Assembly: GCA_000620205.1 (NCBI GenBank)
Contig: JHVP01000001.1
Span: 680,808 to 744,807 of the forward strand
From: Geodermatophilaceae bacterium URHA0031
GTDB lineage: Bacteria > Actinomycetota > Actinomycetes > Mycobacteriales > Geodermatophilaceae
DNA length: 64,000 nucleotides
Reading direction: 5' to 3'
Made by a program: the position numbers and the translations under genes. Shown one piece after another: positions 9,215 to 18,261 of this stretch; position 1 is the first letter of the stretch; the number at the start of each line of letters is the position of its first letter. The notes beneath the pieces are model-generated. The model saw only the letters and a list, made by a program, of their open reading frames with translations, made no database searches and was not told the origin of the DNA.

Positions 9215-9760
9215 GTGCGCCATCCGCTGACCGAGGACGACGTCGAACGTCTGGAGAACTCCGCCCGCACGCCGAAGGCCCACCGGCAGGCCGCCGCGAC
9301 GCTGACCCGGTGGGCGGAGGAACGACACCCCGACGACGAGGCCAGCCCCGCCGACCTGCTGGCGGCTGCAGGCTGGCACCTCGCCCAGGCGGGCGACACC
9401 GAGGAGTCCCTGGCCCTCCACCGCCGAGCCGTGACCGCGGAGGGGACGACGACGCCGAGCGCCCGGGCCCTCCTGCACGCAGCGCTGCTCGACGCGGGCC
9501 AGCACGAGGAAGCCCGCCAGGTGGCGACCGACCTCCGCCGGTCGGGTCCGCGGCTCGTCGACATCACTCACATGGCCGAGACCTTCGAGCTGCACGGGGA
9601 CCTGGTGCAGGCGCACCGCTGGGTGGAGATGGGGGTCAGCCGGCTCGAGCTGGCCGTTGACGAGGACGAGCCCGCCGAGCACGACGTCGAGGGCCTGCTC
9701 AGTACTCGCCGGCGCATCCGGCGGGACCTCGGCTTCCCGCCTGACGAGCTCGACGAGTAG
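9215..9760 (+). CDS. TPR-like helical protein
   Basis: 181 aa from GTG 9215 (VRHPLTEDDVERLENSARTPKAH). Helical alanine/leucine-rich pairs such as LLAAAGWHLAQAGDTEESLALHRRAV, ARALLHAALLDAGQHEEARQVATDL and MAETFELHGDLVQAHRWVEMG have the spacing of tetratricopeptide repeats. No catalytic domain is seen. An upstream ATG at 9113 in the same frame would add 34 arginine/serine-rich residues that look non-coding. Divergent from the GT51 gene and convergent with the HNH nuclease gene, whose stop is 13 bases away. Function unknown, probably protein-protein contact. Confidence 0.7.
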   Translation: MRHPLTEDDVERLENSARTPKAHRQAAATLTRWAEERHPDDEASPADLLAAAGWHLAQAGDTEESLALHRRAVTAEGTTTPSARALLHAALLDAGQHEEARQVATDLRRSGPRLVDITHMAETFELHGDLVQAHRWVEMGVSRLELAVDEDEPAEHDVEGLLSTRRRIRRDLGFPPDELDE

Positions 9761-9773
9761 CTCGGCCGGTCGG

Positions 9774-11537
9774 TCAGTTCTCGCAGCCCACGCCGTCGCC
9801 GTCGCGGTCGAGCTTCCTGCTGTAGCCGGGCTCACCGGCGTGGATCGGCGCGGCACCAGCGGCCCGGACGGCGTCGCAGTTCGCGTAGGAGGCACCTACC
9901 GGCGCCTCGACGACGGGAGCCGGGGCGGGCGCCGGCGCCTCGACGACCGGAGCGGGAGCCGGGACAGGGACGGGCGCGGGAACGGGAACCGGCGCCGGGA
10001 CGACGGCCGGCGCGCGGTTCGGTGCAGCGGCGGTCCGCGGGGCCGGCGCTGCGGTCGTCGCGGCGGCCGTCGTCCGCACCGGGACGTTGGCGACGACACC
10101 GCCGGGCAGCGGCTCGTAGGGGCAGCTGCTCAGCACGGTGGCGATCGCGTTGCGCTCGGCCTGGGTCATCCAGAGGCCGTAGGTCACCTTGACCGCGACC
10201 TGGCGGGCGACGTAGGCGCAGCGGTAGCCCTTGTTGGTCGGCAGCCAGGTGGCGGCGTCGCCGTCGCCCTTCTGCATGTTGAGCGGGCCGTCGACGGCGA
10301 GCAGGTTGAGCGGGTCGTTGGCGAAGGCGGTGCGCTTGGTGACGTCCCAGCTTTGCGCGCCGGTCTGCCAGCTGTTGGACAGCGCGACGACGTGGTCGAT
10401 CTGCACGGCCTCGCTGGTGCCCTGCCCGCGCTGGAAGGCGATCGTGCGGCCGGAGTACGGGTCGGCGAGCGAGCCCGTCAGCACGATGCAGCTGCGGGTG
10501 CCGGGCTTGAAGGTCTCGCCGGTCATGTCGCGGGCGAGGACGTCGTTGCGGGTGTCGCAGCCGTTGCGGTCGACGTCGCTCCACGCCTGGCCGAACAGGT
10601 CGCGGTCGTAGCCGGTCTTGGGTGCGCGGCCCTGGACCGGGACGGCGGCCAGCGCGGCGAGCGCGGTCGTCGACCCCGCCACCTGCACGGCGGTGTCGGT
10701 GGCCGAGTCGCTGAGCAGCCCGGTCGCCGGGTTGAGCGAGGACGTCGTCGTCGTGGCCTCGTTCGTCTCGGCCTGGAGGAGCGCTGCCTCCGCGGCCTCG
10801 GTGGCAGCCTCCTGCGCTGCGGCCTCGGCGGACGTAGCCGCGGCCGAGGACGACGCGGCGGCCGAGCCGCTGAGCGCCGGCTCGGAGGTGGCCGATGCGG
10901 TGGAGGTGTCGGGTGATGCGGCGGCACCGACGACGAGGACGACCAGCCCGGCCGCGAGGACGCCGCCGGCGACGCGGCGGGAGGCGATGTAGGCCCAGCG
11001 CGCCCGGCCGGCGACCCCGGTCGCACCCACGACCAGGACCGCGAGGCCGAGCATCACCGCTGCGCCGCCGAAGCCGTTGCTCCCGGCACCGACGATCACG
11101 AACAGCAGGACGACCGCCGCGACGATCGCCAGGACGACGTTGTTGCCTGTGCTCCGCGGTGCGGTTTCCACCGGGACTTGCGGCCAGGTGAGGTCTGGCG
11201 TCCCAGAGGTGGCCCGGTGGATGGCCGTCAGCGCGGCGAACGGGTCGGTCGCAGCGAACGGCAGCCGGACGTCGTCCGCCGTCGCGACCGCGCCGGGCAG
11301 GCCGGCCACGAGGCCGCGGAGGTCGGAATCTGCGACGGCGAGCTGCAACGTGGTGATGTGGAGGGTCGTGTCGCCGAGCACCAGCTCAATGTGCTGGGGC
11401 GTGCGCCGGCCGCCGGGCAGGACGGGCGTGAACCCGAGCGCTTCGGCGCGCTGGACGACCGCGCGGACGGGAGTGGCCGGGTTGCGCTTCACCCAGCGGG
11501 CGAGCAGCTCTTCTACTGGCGACGTATCTGACGACAT
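9774..11537 (-). CDS. Membrane-anchored HNH nuclease with excalibur tail
   Basis: 587 aa from ATG 11537. The N-terminal ~125 residues are a soluble, probably cytoplasmic domain. Three hydrophobic helices follow around residues 133-215. A serine/alanine linker leads to a DUF1524/GmrSD-type HNH nuclease domain (YDRDLFGQAWSDVDRNGCDTRNDVLARDM, then VQIDHVVALSNSW with the catalytic His, NDPLNLLAVDGPLNMQKGD). A proline/alanine/valine low-complexity linker and a C-terminal excalibur calcium-binding motif (YANCDAVRAAG...LDRDGDGVGCEN) complete it. The layout suggests a DNase displayed outside the membrane. It lies next to a second exported nuclease gene (SNase type) on the same strand. Confidence 0.85.
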   Translation of the reverse strand: MSSDTSPVEELLARWVKRNPATPVRAVVQRAEALGFTPVLPGGRRTPQHIELVLGDTTLHITTLQLAVADSDLRGLVAGLPGAVATADDVRLPFAATDPFAALTAIHRATSGTPDLTWPQVPVETAPRSTGNNVVLAIVAAVVLLFVIVGAGSNGFGGAAVMLGLAVLVVGATGVAGRARWAYIASRRVAGGVLAAGLVVLVVGAAASPDTSTASATSEPALSGSAAASSSAAATSAEAAAQEAATEAAEAALLQAETNEATTTTSSLNPATGLLSDSATDTAVQVAGSTTALAALAAVPVQGRAPKTGYDRDLFGQAWSDVDRNGCDTRNDVLARDMTGETFKPGTRSCIVLTGSLADPYSGRTIAFQRGQGTSEAVQIDHVVALSNSWQTGAQSWDVTKRTAFANDPLNLLAVDGPLNMQKGDGDAATWLPTNKGYRCAYVARQVAVKVTYGLWMTQAERNAIATVLSSCPYEPLPGGVVANVPVRTTAAATTAAPAPRTAAAPNRAPAVVPAPVPVPAPVPVPAPAPVVEAPAPAPAPVVEAPVGASYANCDAVRAAGAAPIHAGEPGYSRKLDRDGDGVGCEN

Positions 11538-11875
11538 GACCGAACCCCCGTTGGTCGAGCAGCGAACCGGCTCAGCATCGGGGCGTTTCCATCGCTCACC
11601 GCGACGACAGGCCGCCGACGGAACCGCTCGTTGCGCGGCCGATCCCACCCGCCCCATGGGCACCCGCCACCGCAACCTGTTCAGCCAGCGAGCTCGTCGC
11701 ACCTCGACTCGGTGTGAGTCACCCTTCAGCCTCCATCTCGCGCTCGTCGTCGGCTCGACGACGACAGAGCCAGGACGGTGCGGGCCGACGGCGATGTCAG
11801 ATCCACCGCGATCTGCGCTGACGGTTCCGCGGAACCGTCCCCGGGGGTGCGCCTCGCTGATGCGGCCAGGCCTCC
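11538..11875. other. Intergenic stretch, no gene seen
   Basis: 338 bases between the start of the HNH nuclease gene and the stop of the SNase gene. The open frame across it only continues the HNH frame upstream with unconvincing arginine-rich residues. It presumably holds the HNH promoter; no clear -10/-35 pair or strong hairpin was found. Confidence 0.5.
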
Positions 11876-13042
11876 TCATGACCCCGGGCACGGGATCGGC
11901 GTGTACGTCTTACCGCCCGGGGCGTAGCTACGGCAGCCGGTGTAGCCGCCGGAGCCGGAACCTGATCCGCTCGACGCCGATGTCGGAGCTGCGGTCCTGG
12001 TAGCGCTCGAGGACCCGGCCGACGCGGACGAGCCGCGGGACGATGATCCAGTGGACCCGGACGGCTGCCTGGCGGCGGCCGCTGCGGCGGCCCGCTCAGC
12101 TGCTTGCCGGGCCTCTTCTTCCGCAGCTGCTTGGCGGGCGGCGTCCTCAGCCGCCTTCCGGGCCGCGTCCTCAGCAGCCTTTCGGGCCGCTTCCTCTGCG
12201 GCCGCCTGAGCCGCAGCGGCGTCGTCCAGTCGCTTCTGCTCGGCCGCCCGGGCCGCGCTGTTGTCGTCGGCTGCTCGCTGGACGTCTGTCGACACGCTGC
12301 TGACGCGGTCGCGCAGGTACGTCAGCTCGCCGTCCAGGTAGGGCAGAAGCGGGAAGGCGCCCACGTCGCCCTGCAGCACACCGCGCACGGTCGCCGCGGC
12401 GGCGAGCACGGCTGCCAGGTCGGCGGCGTGGGCGTCGAACGCGGCGAGCGCGGCTGTGGTGGACTGCTGCTCGGACACGACGACGGCCGCGGCCTGCTCC
12501 AGCTGGGCCACCTGTGCCGGGATGGTGCACCCAACGGCCGCGGAGTACATGCCGCGGCCGGCTTGGCGGGCCTCGACCTGGGCCTGCTGCACCGGCGCGA
12601 GAAATCTGGTGTTGGGGGCGACGGACATCGCCACGCCGAGGCCCTGCCGGGCGATGTCGGCGGCTACGAGGTCGTCGCCGGTGAAGACCGCGGCCAGCTC
12701 GCGGCCATAGCCGTCCTGTACCTCGGCGTCGTGTTCGAGGCGCACCTCGCTGCCGACCGGAAGGCGCTCCTTCACGTAGTCGGACGCCTCGGGGCCCAAG
12801 CACTGGACGGGCTTCTCCGGGTCGACGGTCTCCGGTGTGTCGATGTTCAGCAGGCGGACGCGGTGGGTGTCCCCGTCGTAGCGCACGTCGATGGTGTCGC
12901 CGTCCACCACTCTCACCACGGTCGCCGTCGTGCCGGCGCTCATGGCGGCATGGACGACGCCCCCGCCGGCCACGACGACCGCTGCGGCGACCACCGTCGC
13001 GGCCACCTTGTGCGCCCCCGCGACAGCGAGCAGGCCCTTCAT
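11876..13042 (-). CDS. Secreted thermonuclease-family (SNase) protein
   Basis: About 388 aa from ATG 13042, behind GGGGGATGC; an ATG seven codons upstream is the alternative. A signal-like helix (KVAATVVAAAVVVAGGGVVHA) precedes a staphylococcal-nuclease domain at residues 40-165. Its catalytic set is VVDGDTIDV, VRLLNIDTPETVDP and DGYGRELAAVF, giving the usual Asp, Arg and Glu residues. The second half is an alanine/lysine/glutamate coiled coil with repeated AARKAAED units, then a serine/glycine linker and a short tail ending CRSYAPGGKTYTPIPCPG. Likely exported and cell-associated. A palindrome GTTGA-TCG-TCAAC at 13052-13064 sits just upstream and could be an operator. Confidence 0.85.
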   Translation of the reverse strand: MKGLLAVAGAHKVAATVVAAAVVVAGGGVVHAAMSAGTTATVVRVVDGDTIDVRYDGDTHRVRLLNIDTPETVDPEKPVQCLGPEASDYVKERLPVGSEVRLEHDAEVQDGYGRELAAVFTGDDLVAADIARQGLGVAMSVAPNTRFLAPVQQAQVEARQAGRGMYSAAVGCTIPAQVAQLEQAAAVVVSEQQSTTAALAAFDAHAADLAAVLAAAATVRGVLQGDVGAFPLLPYLDGELTYLRDRVSSVSTDVQRAADDNSAARAAEQKRLDDAAAAQAAAEEAARKAAEDAARKAAEDAARQAAAEEEARQAAERAAAAAAARQPSGSTGSSSRGSSASAGSSSATRTAAPTSASSGSGSGSGGYTGCRSYAPGGKTYTPIPCPGS

Positions 13043-13273
13043 GCATCCCCCGTTGATCGTCAACAGCCGACTAGAGCGCGGTCACGGTAAGAGGTGGCAC
13101 TGCCGCTGAAGGGAAACGCGGCCCGGTCACCACCTCGGACGGGGCAGCCGCCCGATCGACCGGTCCCCCTATCCGGTGAGGGATGGTTCCGATTCCCCGC
13201 GATCGTCGGTGGCTCGTGATGACCTCTGCTCAGTCAGCGGGAACTGCCCGCGTGTGGACGCAGGGAGTGCCGG

Positions 13274-14599
13274 GTGGGCCGGGCCGAGGAGATGCTGTGG
13301 CGGGCCGCCCTGCGTCGCCCGTGGTCGAAGCGGCCGACCAAGGCGGACGTCGACGTGATCGCCTCAGCAATCGCGGTGCACGACACGGTCCACGGCGTCT
13401 TCCGCCTCAGCTGGTCGATGACGTCGAGCAGTGCCCTGGTAATCACATCCCGGGCGGTGATGATCGGTGGCGCTCGCCCTGTCCGGCCGCTTCAGGACGC
13501 CGTCTCACAGGTCCCAGCCGAGTTCCGTCTCGGGGCGAGCGGCCTCGCCATTCCTCGGCAGAACATCCGCAAGGTCGTAGCGACCGCTGAGCGAATCGTG
13601 CTGCACACCGACCGCCAGCCCATCGTGCTGACCAGGTCACCCGGAGCCACTCTCGACCGCGAGCTGGAGGCGGCGCTGACTGAGCTGACCGCGGCACCGC
13701 CTGCCCCATCCGGCTCATCGAGCGAGGTGGCTACCGAGGCGAGGGCCCGGCGGGAAGCCGCTCGGCAGATGCCCCGGGACGACGGACTCTGGAACGGCCG
13801 CTACCTGCAAGGCGGGGCAATCCGCATCGAGCGCCGTGCTGCACTCGCTCCGGAACGAGGCGTGACCGCGGCCCTCGAGTCGGCCGGCCGTGCGTGGCGG
13901 AGCCTGCCGACCTGGGGTCAATGGCTGCTGGGCCTCGGCGTCTTCTTCGGTCTCCAGACCGTGGCCACTCCCAGCGGCGTCCTGTTCGTCGTCCTGCTCG
14001 TGGTGTTCCTCGCGATGACCGGCGAGGAGGCCGCGGAGAAGCGGCGCGCCCGGCTGGCCTCACCGGAGGCCGAGCTGGCCGCCGCCGACTGGATCGAGGG
14101 CCGGGTGGCGAGTGCCGCCTGCCGGGCGTGGGAGGAGACGCTGCGGGAGCCCTCGTGGTCGTCGCCGGCGCTCGAGGCCACGCGGGCGACGTTCGACGGC
14201 GACCAAGAGGTCGACGCGATCATCGACCTGGCGCTGCGGATCCACCAGGCGCGCGACGAGTTGGGGCCGATGCCCACGGGTCCGGCGCTCAAGGTCTGGC
14301 AGCAGCAGGTGGTCGCGCTGGACGCGGCGGCGCTGCGACTGGGCGGGCGGGCCGACGCGCTGATCCGGCATCGGGACCAGGCGGCGAAGCTTTCGCACGA
14401 GCTTGCTCAGTTGGCTGAATTGGAACGGCTGGAGCGGTCCGCGCTGGTGGTCGACGACCTGACGATCGCGACGTCGATGCGTCCCGGGTCGGGGGGCCTC
14501 ACCCCGGTATCGGACGACATCGCCGCGGCTCGGGGCGCGGTGCGCGATCTCATTGAGCTGATGACCCGAACCCTCGCCCCGCTCGCCGAGCCGATTTAG
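13274..14599 (+). CDS. Membrane-associated protein of unknown function
   Basis: 441 aa from GTG 13274 (MGRAEEMLWRAAL), with a possible internal ATG start six codons later. The N-terminal ~110 residues look like a folded domain with alternating beta segments (ALVITSRAVMIGG, IVLHTDRQPIVLTRS). Two hydrophobic stretches near residues 218-255 (WLLGLGVFFGLQTVA, GVLFVVLLVVFLAM) form a helical hairpin. The C-terminal half is alpha-helical and charged. No family was recognised. Its stop overlaps by four bases the end of the convergent small gene at 14596. Confidence 0.65.
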   Translation: MGRAEEMLWRAALRRPWSKRPTKADVDVIASAIAVHDTVHGVFRLSWSMTSSSALVITSRAVMIGGARPVRPLQDAVSQVPAEFRLGASGLAIPRQNIRKVVATAERIVLHTDRQPIVLTRSPGATLDRELEAALTELTAAPPAPSGSSSEVATEARARREAARQMPRDDGLWNGRYLQGGAIRIERRAALAPERGVTAALESAGRAWRSLPTWGQWLLGLGVFFGLQTVATPSGVLFVVLLVVFLAMTGEEAAEKRRARLASPEAELAAADWIEGRVASAACRAWEETLREPSWSSPALEATRATFDGDQEVDAIIDLALRIHQARDELGPMPTGPALKVWQQQVVALDAAALRLGGRADALIRHRDQAAKLSHELAQLAELERLERSALVVDDLTIATSMRPGSGGLTPVSDDIAAARGAVRDLIELMTRTLAPLAEPI

Positions 14600-14874
14600 G
14601 CGCCGTTGCGTCGGCGATCAGGTCTTCGCGAGAAGGTCACCGATGGAGTCGAAGACAGCACGATTCTCGCCAGGGGCAGCGTGAAGCCGCCGACGCCGAG
14701 CAACACCTGCATCGGCTGGCCGGTGACGAACCAGCCGCCGGACTGCAGGCTCAAAAACGGGTCGTCGACGGGCCGCCAGCCACCGCCGAGTGCACGAAGC
14801 GCGTCGTCGTCCGATAGACCGAGCACCTCGGCGATGTGGCGCACCGAAGCTCGCCCTGACAGTTCCTGCTCCAC
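14596..14874 (-). CDS. Small protein of unknown function
   Basis: 92 aa starting at GTG (MEQELSGRASVRHIAEVLGLSDDDAL) directly behind a GGGGGGAC ribosome binding site. The first 35 residues look like a small helical, possibly helix-turn-helix segment; the rest contains SGGWFVTGQPMQVLLGVGGFTLPLARIVL, which is hydrophobic but short of a clear membrane helix. No family recognised. It overlaps by four bases the end of the convergent upstream gene. Confidence 0.55.
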   Translation of the reverse strand: MEQELSGRASVRHIAEVLGLSDDDALRALGGGWRPVDDPFLSLQSGGWFVTGQPMQVLLGVGGFTLPLARIVLSSTPSVTFSRRPDRRRNGA

Positions 14875-14957
14875 GTCCCCCCGCTCCGGTCCGCCGCGCG
14901 GCGGTCGACGCGACGATGCCAGTGGCCTACGACAGACCGGGGCGGCTGGGGAGCGAC

Positions 14958-15119
14958 TCAGTAGCGGCTGGTGCCGCCCGGGCGCTTGCTGGCGCTGCGC
15001 TTGGCCTGGAAATCGGCGAACAACTTCTTGGCCTTCGCCTGGTTCTCCGGCTTGCGGGCCTCCTGGATGAGCTTCGTCGCGATGGTCGAGATGATGACCT
15101 TGCGAATCGTGCCGGCCAT
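14958..15119 (-). CDS. Small basic protein of unknown function
   Basis: 53 aa from ATG 15119 behind a strong AGGGAGA ribosome binding site. The sequence MAGTIRKVIISTIATKLIQEA followed by a lysine-rich helix (RKPENQAKAKKLFADFQAK) looks like an amphipathic N-terminal helix and a charged coil. It is too short for confident family assignment. The ribosome binding site and helical content support it as a real gene. Confidence 0.6.
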   Translation of the reverse strand: MAGTIRKVIISTIATKLIQEARKPENQAKAKKLFADFQAKRSASKRPGGTSRY

Positions 15120-15203
15120 GGTGGTCTCCCTCTGTCGCAGCGGCCGGTGTCGGCCGCGTCTAGTGAGGAGTGTGCCCAGGAAGTCGGAACCCACGCCCGA
15201 GGC

Positions 15204-16391
15204 TCACTGCGGGCCGGCGATCCGGGCGAGCGCCTGCTCCAGCACAGCGCGGGCGGCCTGCCGTCTTCGCGGCTCGGCCAGCGCGGAGGCGGGCACGTGC
15301 ACGTGGTGCGTCGCTGCGGAGGTGCGCTCCAGCCGGAAGTCCGGGTTGTCCGCGGCAACCGCCACAGCGTGGTCCGGGTCGAGCCCGACGGAGAGGGTCA
15401 GCGGCTTGGCGTAGGCGGCGACCCGGTCCTCCCCCACCGGGCGCACGGCGACGTAGTGCGGCATCACCGTGAGCGTCAGCGGCACCTGCCCGCCGACGTC
15501 GTCCACCAGGTCCTGGATGTGCGGGTCGACCTTGGAGCCAGTCAGCTCGCCGAACGCCCGCGCCGGTCCTGCGGCGTCCACGCGTCGGTCGGCCCGGTTG
15601 CGGTCCTTGCGCAACGGCCGGACGCCGAGGACCTCGGTCAGGTCCCGGCTGTCGGCGGAGCGGCGGTAGAGCTCGGCTGGCTTGCCCATGACGCTCGAGC
15701 CCGGCTCCTTGCGGGCGAGCTCCCCGGTCGGGTGGATGAGGCCCTTGCCGACCATGTACCGCCGGAAGGTGTCCATGGACGGGCGCGCCTCCCCCGGTCC
15801 GGGCCGCGGCGCCACCGCGTCGTGCAGCGCCTGCAGGCCGCGCATGGTGAACGTCTCGCCGAGCAGGCCGGCCGGATCCGGCTGCAGCGCGTAGTCCTGC
15901 CGGGTCCGGTCGACGGCCCGGCGGACGATCTCGTCGTGGTCGAAGGGCAGACCGGCGACCTCCTCGGCCGGCACGACCCGCAGGTCCGCGCGGCTGGACA
16001 GGACCGGCGCGACGTCGTCGGCGAGCAGCAGGACGACGTGGGCGACGGAGAGCACCCACCCGCGGTCGTCGCGCCCCGGGTCGTCGAAGACGTGCAGCTG
16101 CTGGGGGCGCGTCCCGCGGAGACCGACCTTCTCCGCCAGCGAGCGCAGGACGGCGTCCGCCAGCGTCTCGCCCTCGTGCAGGAACGTGCCCGGGAGCGCC
16201 CACCGCCCGCCGTGCGCCCCGCCGTCCTCACGCTGGTGCTGCAGCACACCGAGCGCCCCACCGCGGACGTCCACCACCAGGACGGCGGTGTCCACCGCCA
16301 CCGACGGGCGGGAGTAGTCCGCCAGCGTGCGGTCGGACCTGTCGCGATATAGCGTCGTCACCCGATTGACACTGGGGCATGTTTGCGTCAT
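15204..16391 (-). CDS. NrtR-like Nudix-domain transcriptional regulator
   Basis: 395 aa. Residues ~28-165 form a Nudix fold, but the Nudix box GTFLHEGETLADAVLRSLAEKVG departs from GX5EX7REUXEEXGU. The RE glutamate is Ser and one of the paired EE glutamates is Lys, so hydrolysis is unlikely. Next comes a winged-helix region (FTMRGLQALHDAV...DTFRRYMVGKGLIHPTG) as in NrtR, the ADP-ribose-responsive repressor. The last ~120 residues resemble a DUF5655-type domain (HIQDLVDDVGGQVPLTLTVMPHYVAV). It diverges from an ADP-ribosylglycohydrolase gene, which suits an ADP-ribose-sensing regulator. The ATG start directly abuts a palindrome and has no ribosome binding site, so translation may be leaderless or start downstream. 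Confidence 0.75.
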   Translation of the reverse strand: MTQTCPSVNRVTTLYRDRSDRTLADYSRPSVAVDTAVLVVDVRGGALGVLQHQREDGGAHGGRWALPGTFLHEGETLADAVLRSLAEKVGLRGTRPQQLHVFDDPGRDDRGWVLSVAHVVLLLADDVAPVLSSRADLRVVPAEEVAGLPFDHDEIVRRAVDRTRQDYALQPDPAGLLGETFTMRGLQALHDAVAPRPGPGEARPSMDTFRRYMVGKGLIHPTGELARKEPGSSVMGKPAELYRRSADSRDLTEVLGVRPLRKDRNRADRRVDAAGPARAFGELTGSKVDPHIQDLVDDVGGQVPLTLTVMPHYVAVRPVGEDRVAAYAKPLTLSVGLDPDHAVAVAADNPDFRLERTSAATHHVHVPASALAEPRRRQAARAVLEQALARIAGPQ

Positions 16392-16392
16392 T

Positions 16393-16404
16393 GTCTACTT
16401 AGAC
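16393..16404. promoter_or_regulatory. Palindrome, candidate operator of the Nudix regulator
   Basis: GTCTA-CT-TAGAC, a perfect 5+2+5 inverted repeat one base upstream of the regulator ATG and ~186 bases upstream of the divergent ADP-ribosylglycohydrolase start. Flanking TGCGTC (16384-16389) and GACGCA (16402-16407) add a second, wider symmetry. The position between divergent regulator and target genes is what an autoregulatory operator would have. The binding claim is inference. Confidence 0.45.
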
Positions 16405-16589
16405 GCAGAGTTGCTGCGAATCGGGCGTGACGCCATGACGCTCCCCCACTCGGCTGCACGTCGGCCAGGGCATCGGTCTCGGCGCCCGGTGGCAGGGCGG
16501 CGGCCGCGTCCGTGTGGACAGCGTCCGCTGGCACGACCGCACCGCGCACCTGTCCGCGTTCGACCTTCCCACTCCCTGCAGGAGGCCTG

Positions 16590-18011
16590 ATGTCCCAGCC
16601 CATGCCGCGCGACCACCGCGTCGCCGGTGCGCTGATCGGCTCCGCCGTCGGGGATGCGCTCGGTGCGCCGTTCGAGTTCGGCCCGGCCGGGCAGTTCTCC
16701 GCGCGCTTCCCCACACCCGCTCGCGGCACGTCGACCGAGATGTGCGGCGGCGGGTCGCTGGACTGGGAGCCGGGCGAGTTCACCGACGACACCCAGATGG
16801 CGCTGCTGGTGGCGGCGTCGCTGATCGAGCGCGGCGGGCTGGACGAGGCCGACCTATTCGACCGCTTCCGCACCTGGGCGCGCGCCGACCCACCGGACAT
16901 CGGCAACCAGACCCGCGCCGTCCTCGGCTCGGGCCGGCCGTGGGACCTCGCCGCGACCGAGCACTTCGCCCGGTCCGGGCACGCCGCCGGCAACGGCTCA
17001 CTGATGCGGACGACGCCCGCGGCGATCTGGTTCGCGCGGTCCGGCACCGAGGCGACGATGGACGCCGCCCGGCGGATCTCCGCGCTGACCCACGGCGACC
17101 CGTCCGCCGGCGAGGGCTGCGCGGTCTTCCACGGGTTGGTGCGAGTGGCGCTGGACGGCGGCGACCCGCTGGCGGCGATCCCGGCGACGCTGGACCTGGT
17201 GGCGCCCGAGCACCGCGACCGCTGGGCGACCGTGCTCGCGCCCGACTGGACGCCAGAGCAGGCGACCGAGAGCAACGGCGCGGTGTGGCCGACGCTCGGG
17301 CAGGCGGTGTGGGCGCTGCGAAACGCCGACGACTTCGCCGGGGTGCTGCGCCGGGTCATCGACCTCGGTGGGGACACCGACACGGTGGCCGTGGTCGCCG
17401 GCGGGCTGGCCGGGGCGGTGTTCGGCATCGCCGGCGTCCCGATGCGGTGGACGTCGGTCGTCCACGGGCGGGTGCCCGGATATGCGGACAAGCGGTGGAA
17501 CCTGGCCGACTTGCACGGGCTGGCCGCGACGCTGGACGGCCGCCCGACGGGCCGGCACGTGGCAAGCCGCAGCCCGCGGATCGAGCCGCGCGAGGTGGTG
17601 CCCGGGGTGTGGGCCGCCGACCTGGACGGCGCCCGGGACAGCTCCCACGACTTCGCCGTCGTGTCGCTGTGCCGGACCGGCGAGCCGTTCGGGCACCAGG
17701 TGCAGCGGTTCGCGTACCTGACCGACGACGACGCGAACAGCGAGGTGGACGCCGTGCTGGCCGACGTCCTCGACGACATCGCGGCGCTGCGGGCCGAGGG
17801 CCGGCCCGTGCTCGTGCACTGCCACGGCGGGGCGTCCCGGACCGGCCTGGTGCTGCGGGCGTGGCTCCGCCAAACCGAGGGCCTGTCGGCCGAGGAGGCG
17901 ACGGCCGCCGTCGCCAAGCGGTGGCCGCACCTCGGTCTGTGGAATGACAGCTTTTCCGCTGCGCTCGACCGGCTGCCGATGAACAGCCCGATGACCGAGG
18001 ACCGGGACTGA
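16590..18011 (+). CDS. ADP-ribosylglycohydrolase fused to dual-specificity phosphatase domain
   Basis: 473 aa from ATG 16590, preceded by AGGAGG. Residues 1-~325 are an ADP-ribosylglycohydrolase (ARH/DraG) fold: GSAVGDALGAPFEF, the metal-binding FTDDTQM near residue 64, and DLGGDTDTVAVVAGGLAGAVFG near residue 260, so both binuclear Mg sites are intact. The last ~130 residues carry a cysteine-phosphatase loop HCHGGASRTGLVL near residue 409, matching the HCX5R(S/T) signature. It may remove ADP-ribose from proteins or small molecules and dephosphorylate a linked substrate. It leads the cluster divergent from the NrtR-like regulator and is followed one base later by a small gene. Confidence 0.85.
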   Translation: MSQPMPRDHRVAGALIGSAVGDALGAPFEFGPAGQFSARFPTPARGTSTEMCGGGSLDWEPGEFTDDTQMALLVAASLIERGGLDEADLFDRFRTWARADPPDIGNQTRAVLGSGRPWDLAATEHFARSGHAAGNGSLMRTTPAAIWFARSGTEATMDAARRISALTHGDPSAGEGCAVFHGLVRVALDGGDPLAAIPATLDLVAPEHRDRWATVLAPDWTPEQATESNGAVWPTLGQAVWALRNADDFAGVLRRVIDLGGDTDTVAVVAGGLAGAVFGIAGVPMRWTSVVHGRVPGYADKRWNLADLHGLAATLDGRPTGRHVASRSPRIEPREVVPGVWAADLDGARDSSHDFAVVSLCRTGEPFGHQVQRFAYLTDDDANSEVDAVLADVLDDIAALRAEGRPVLVHCHGGASRTGLVLRAWLRQTEGLSAEEATAAVAKRWPHLGLWNDSFSAALDRLPMNSPMTEDRD

Positions 18012-18012
18012 C

Positions 18013-18231
18013 ATGGACCTCTCCGAAAAGAAGCGGTCGATCGCCGAGCGGCTCGACGGCAGGGCGCCGCAAGCGGGCGTCCACCGCTACTACCCGCCCG
18101 GCGCCGACCCGCACGCCCGTGACGACTCGGTGTGGACGCTGCAGCGACAGCTGCTCGACGCGTCGCGGCGAACGACGGTAGCCGCTGAGGTGGACGACAT
18201 CGTCGCCGCCATCACGGCCCCACGACCTTGA
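18013..18231 (+). CDS. Small protein in the ADP-ribosyl cluster
   Basis: 72 aa whose ATG follows the stop of the hydrolase-phosphatase by one base, which suggests translational coupling. The sequence (MDLSEKKRSIAERLDGRAPQAG, then VHRYYPPGADPHARDDSVWTLQRQLLDASRR) is mostly helical and charged, with no membrane segment. No family was recognised. The coupling implies a role with the ADP-ribosylglycohydrolase. Confidence 0.6.
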   Translation: MDLSEKKRSIAERLDGRAPQAGVHRYYPPGADPHARDDSVWTLQRQLLDASRRTTVAAEVDDIVAAITAPRP

Positions 18232-18261
18232 CCGATTGACCAGTAGAAACGGGGATCAACC

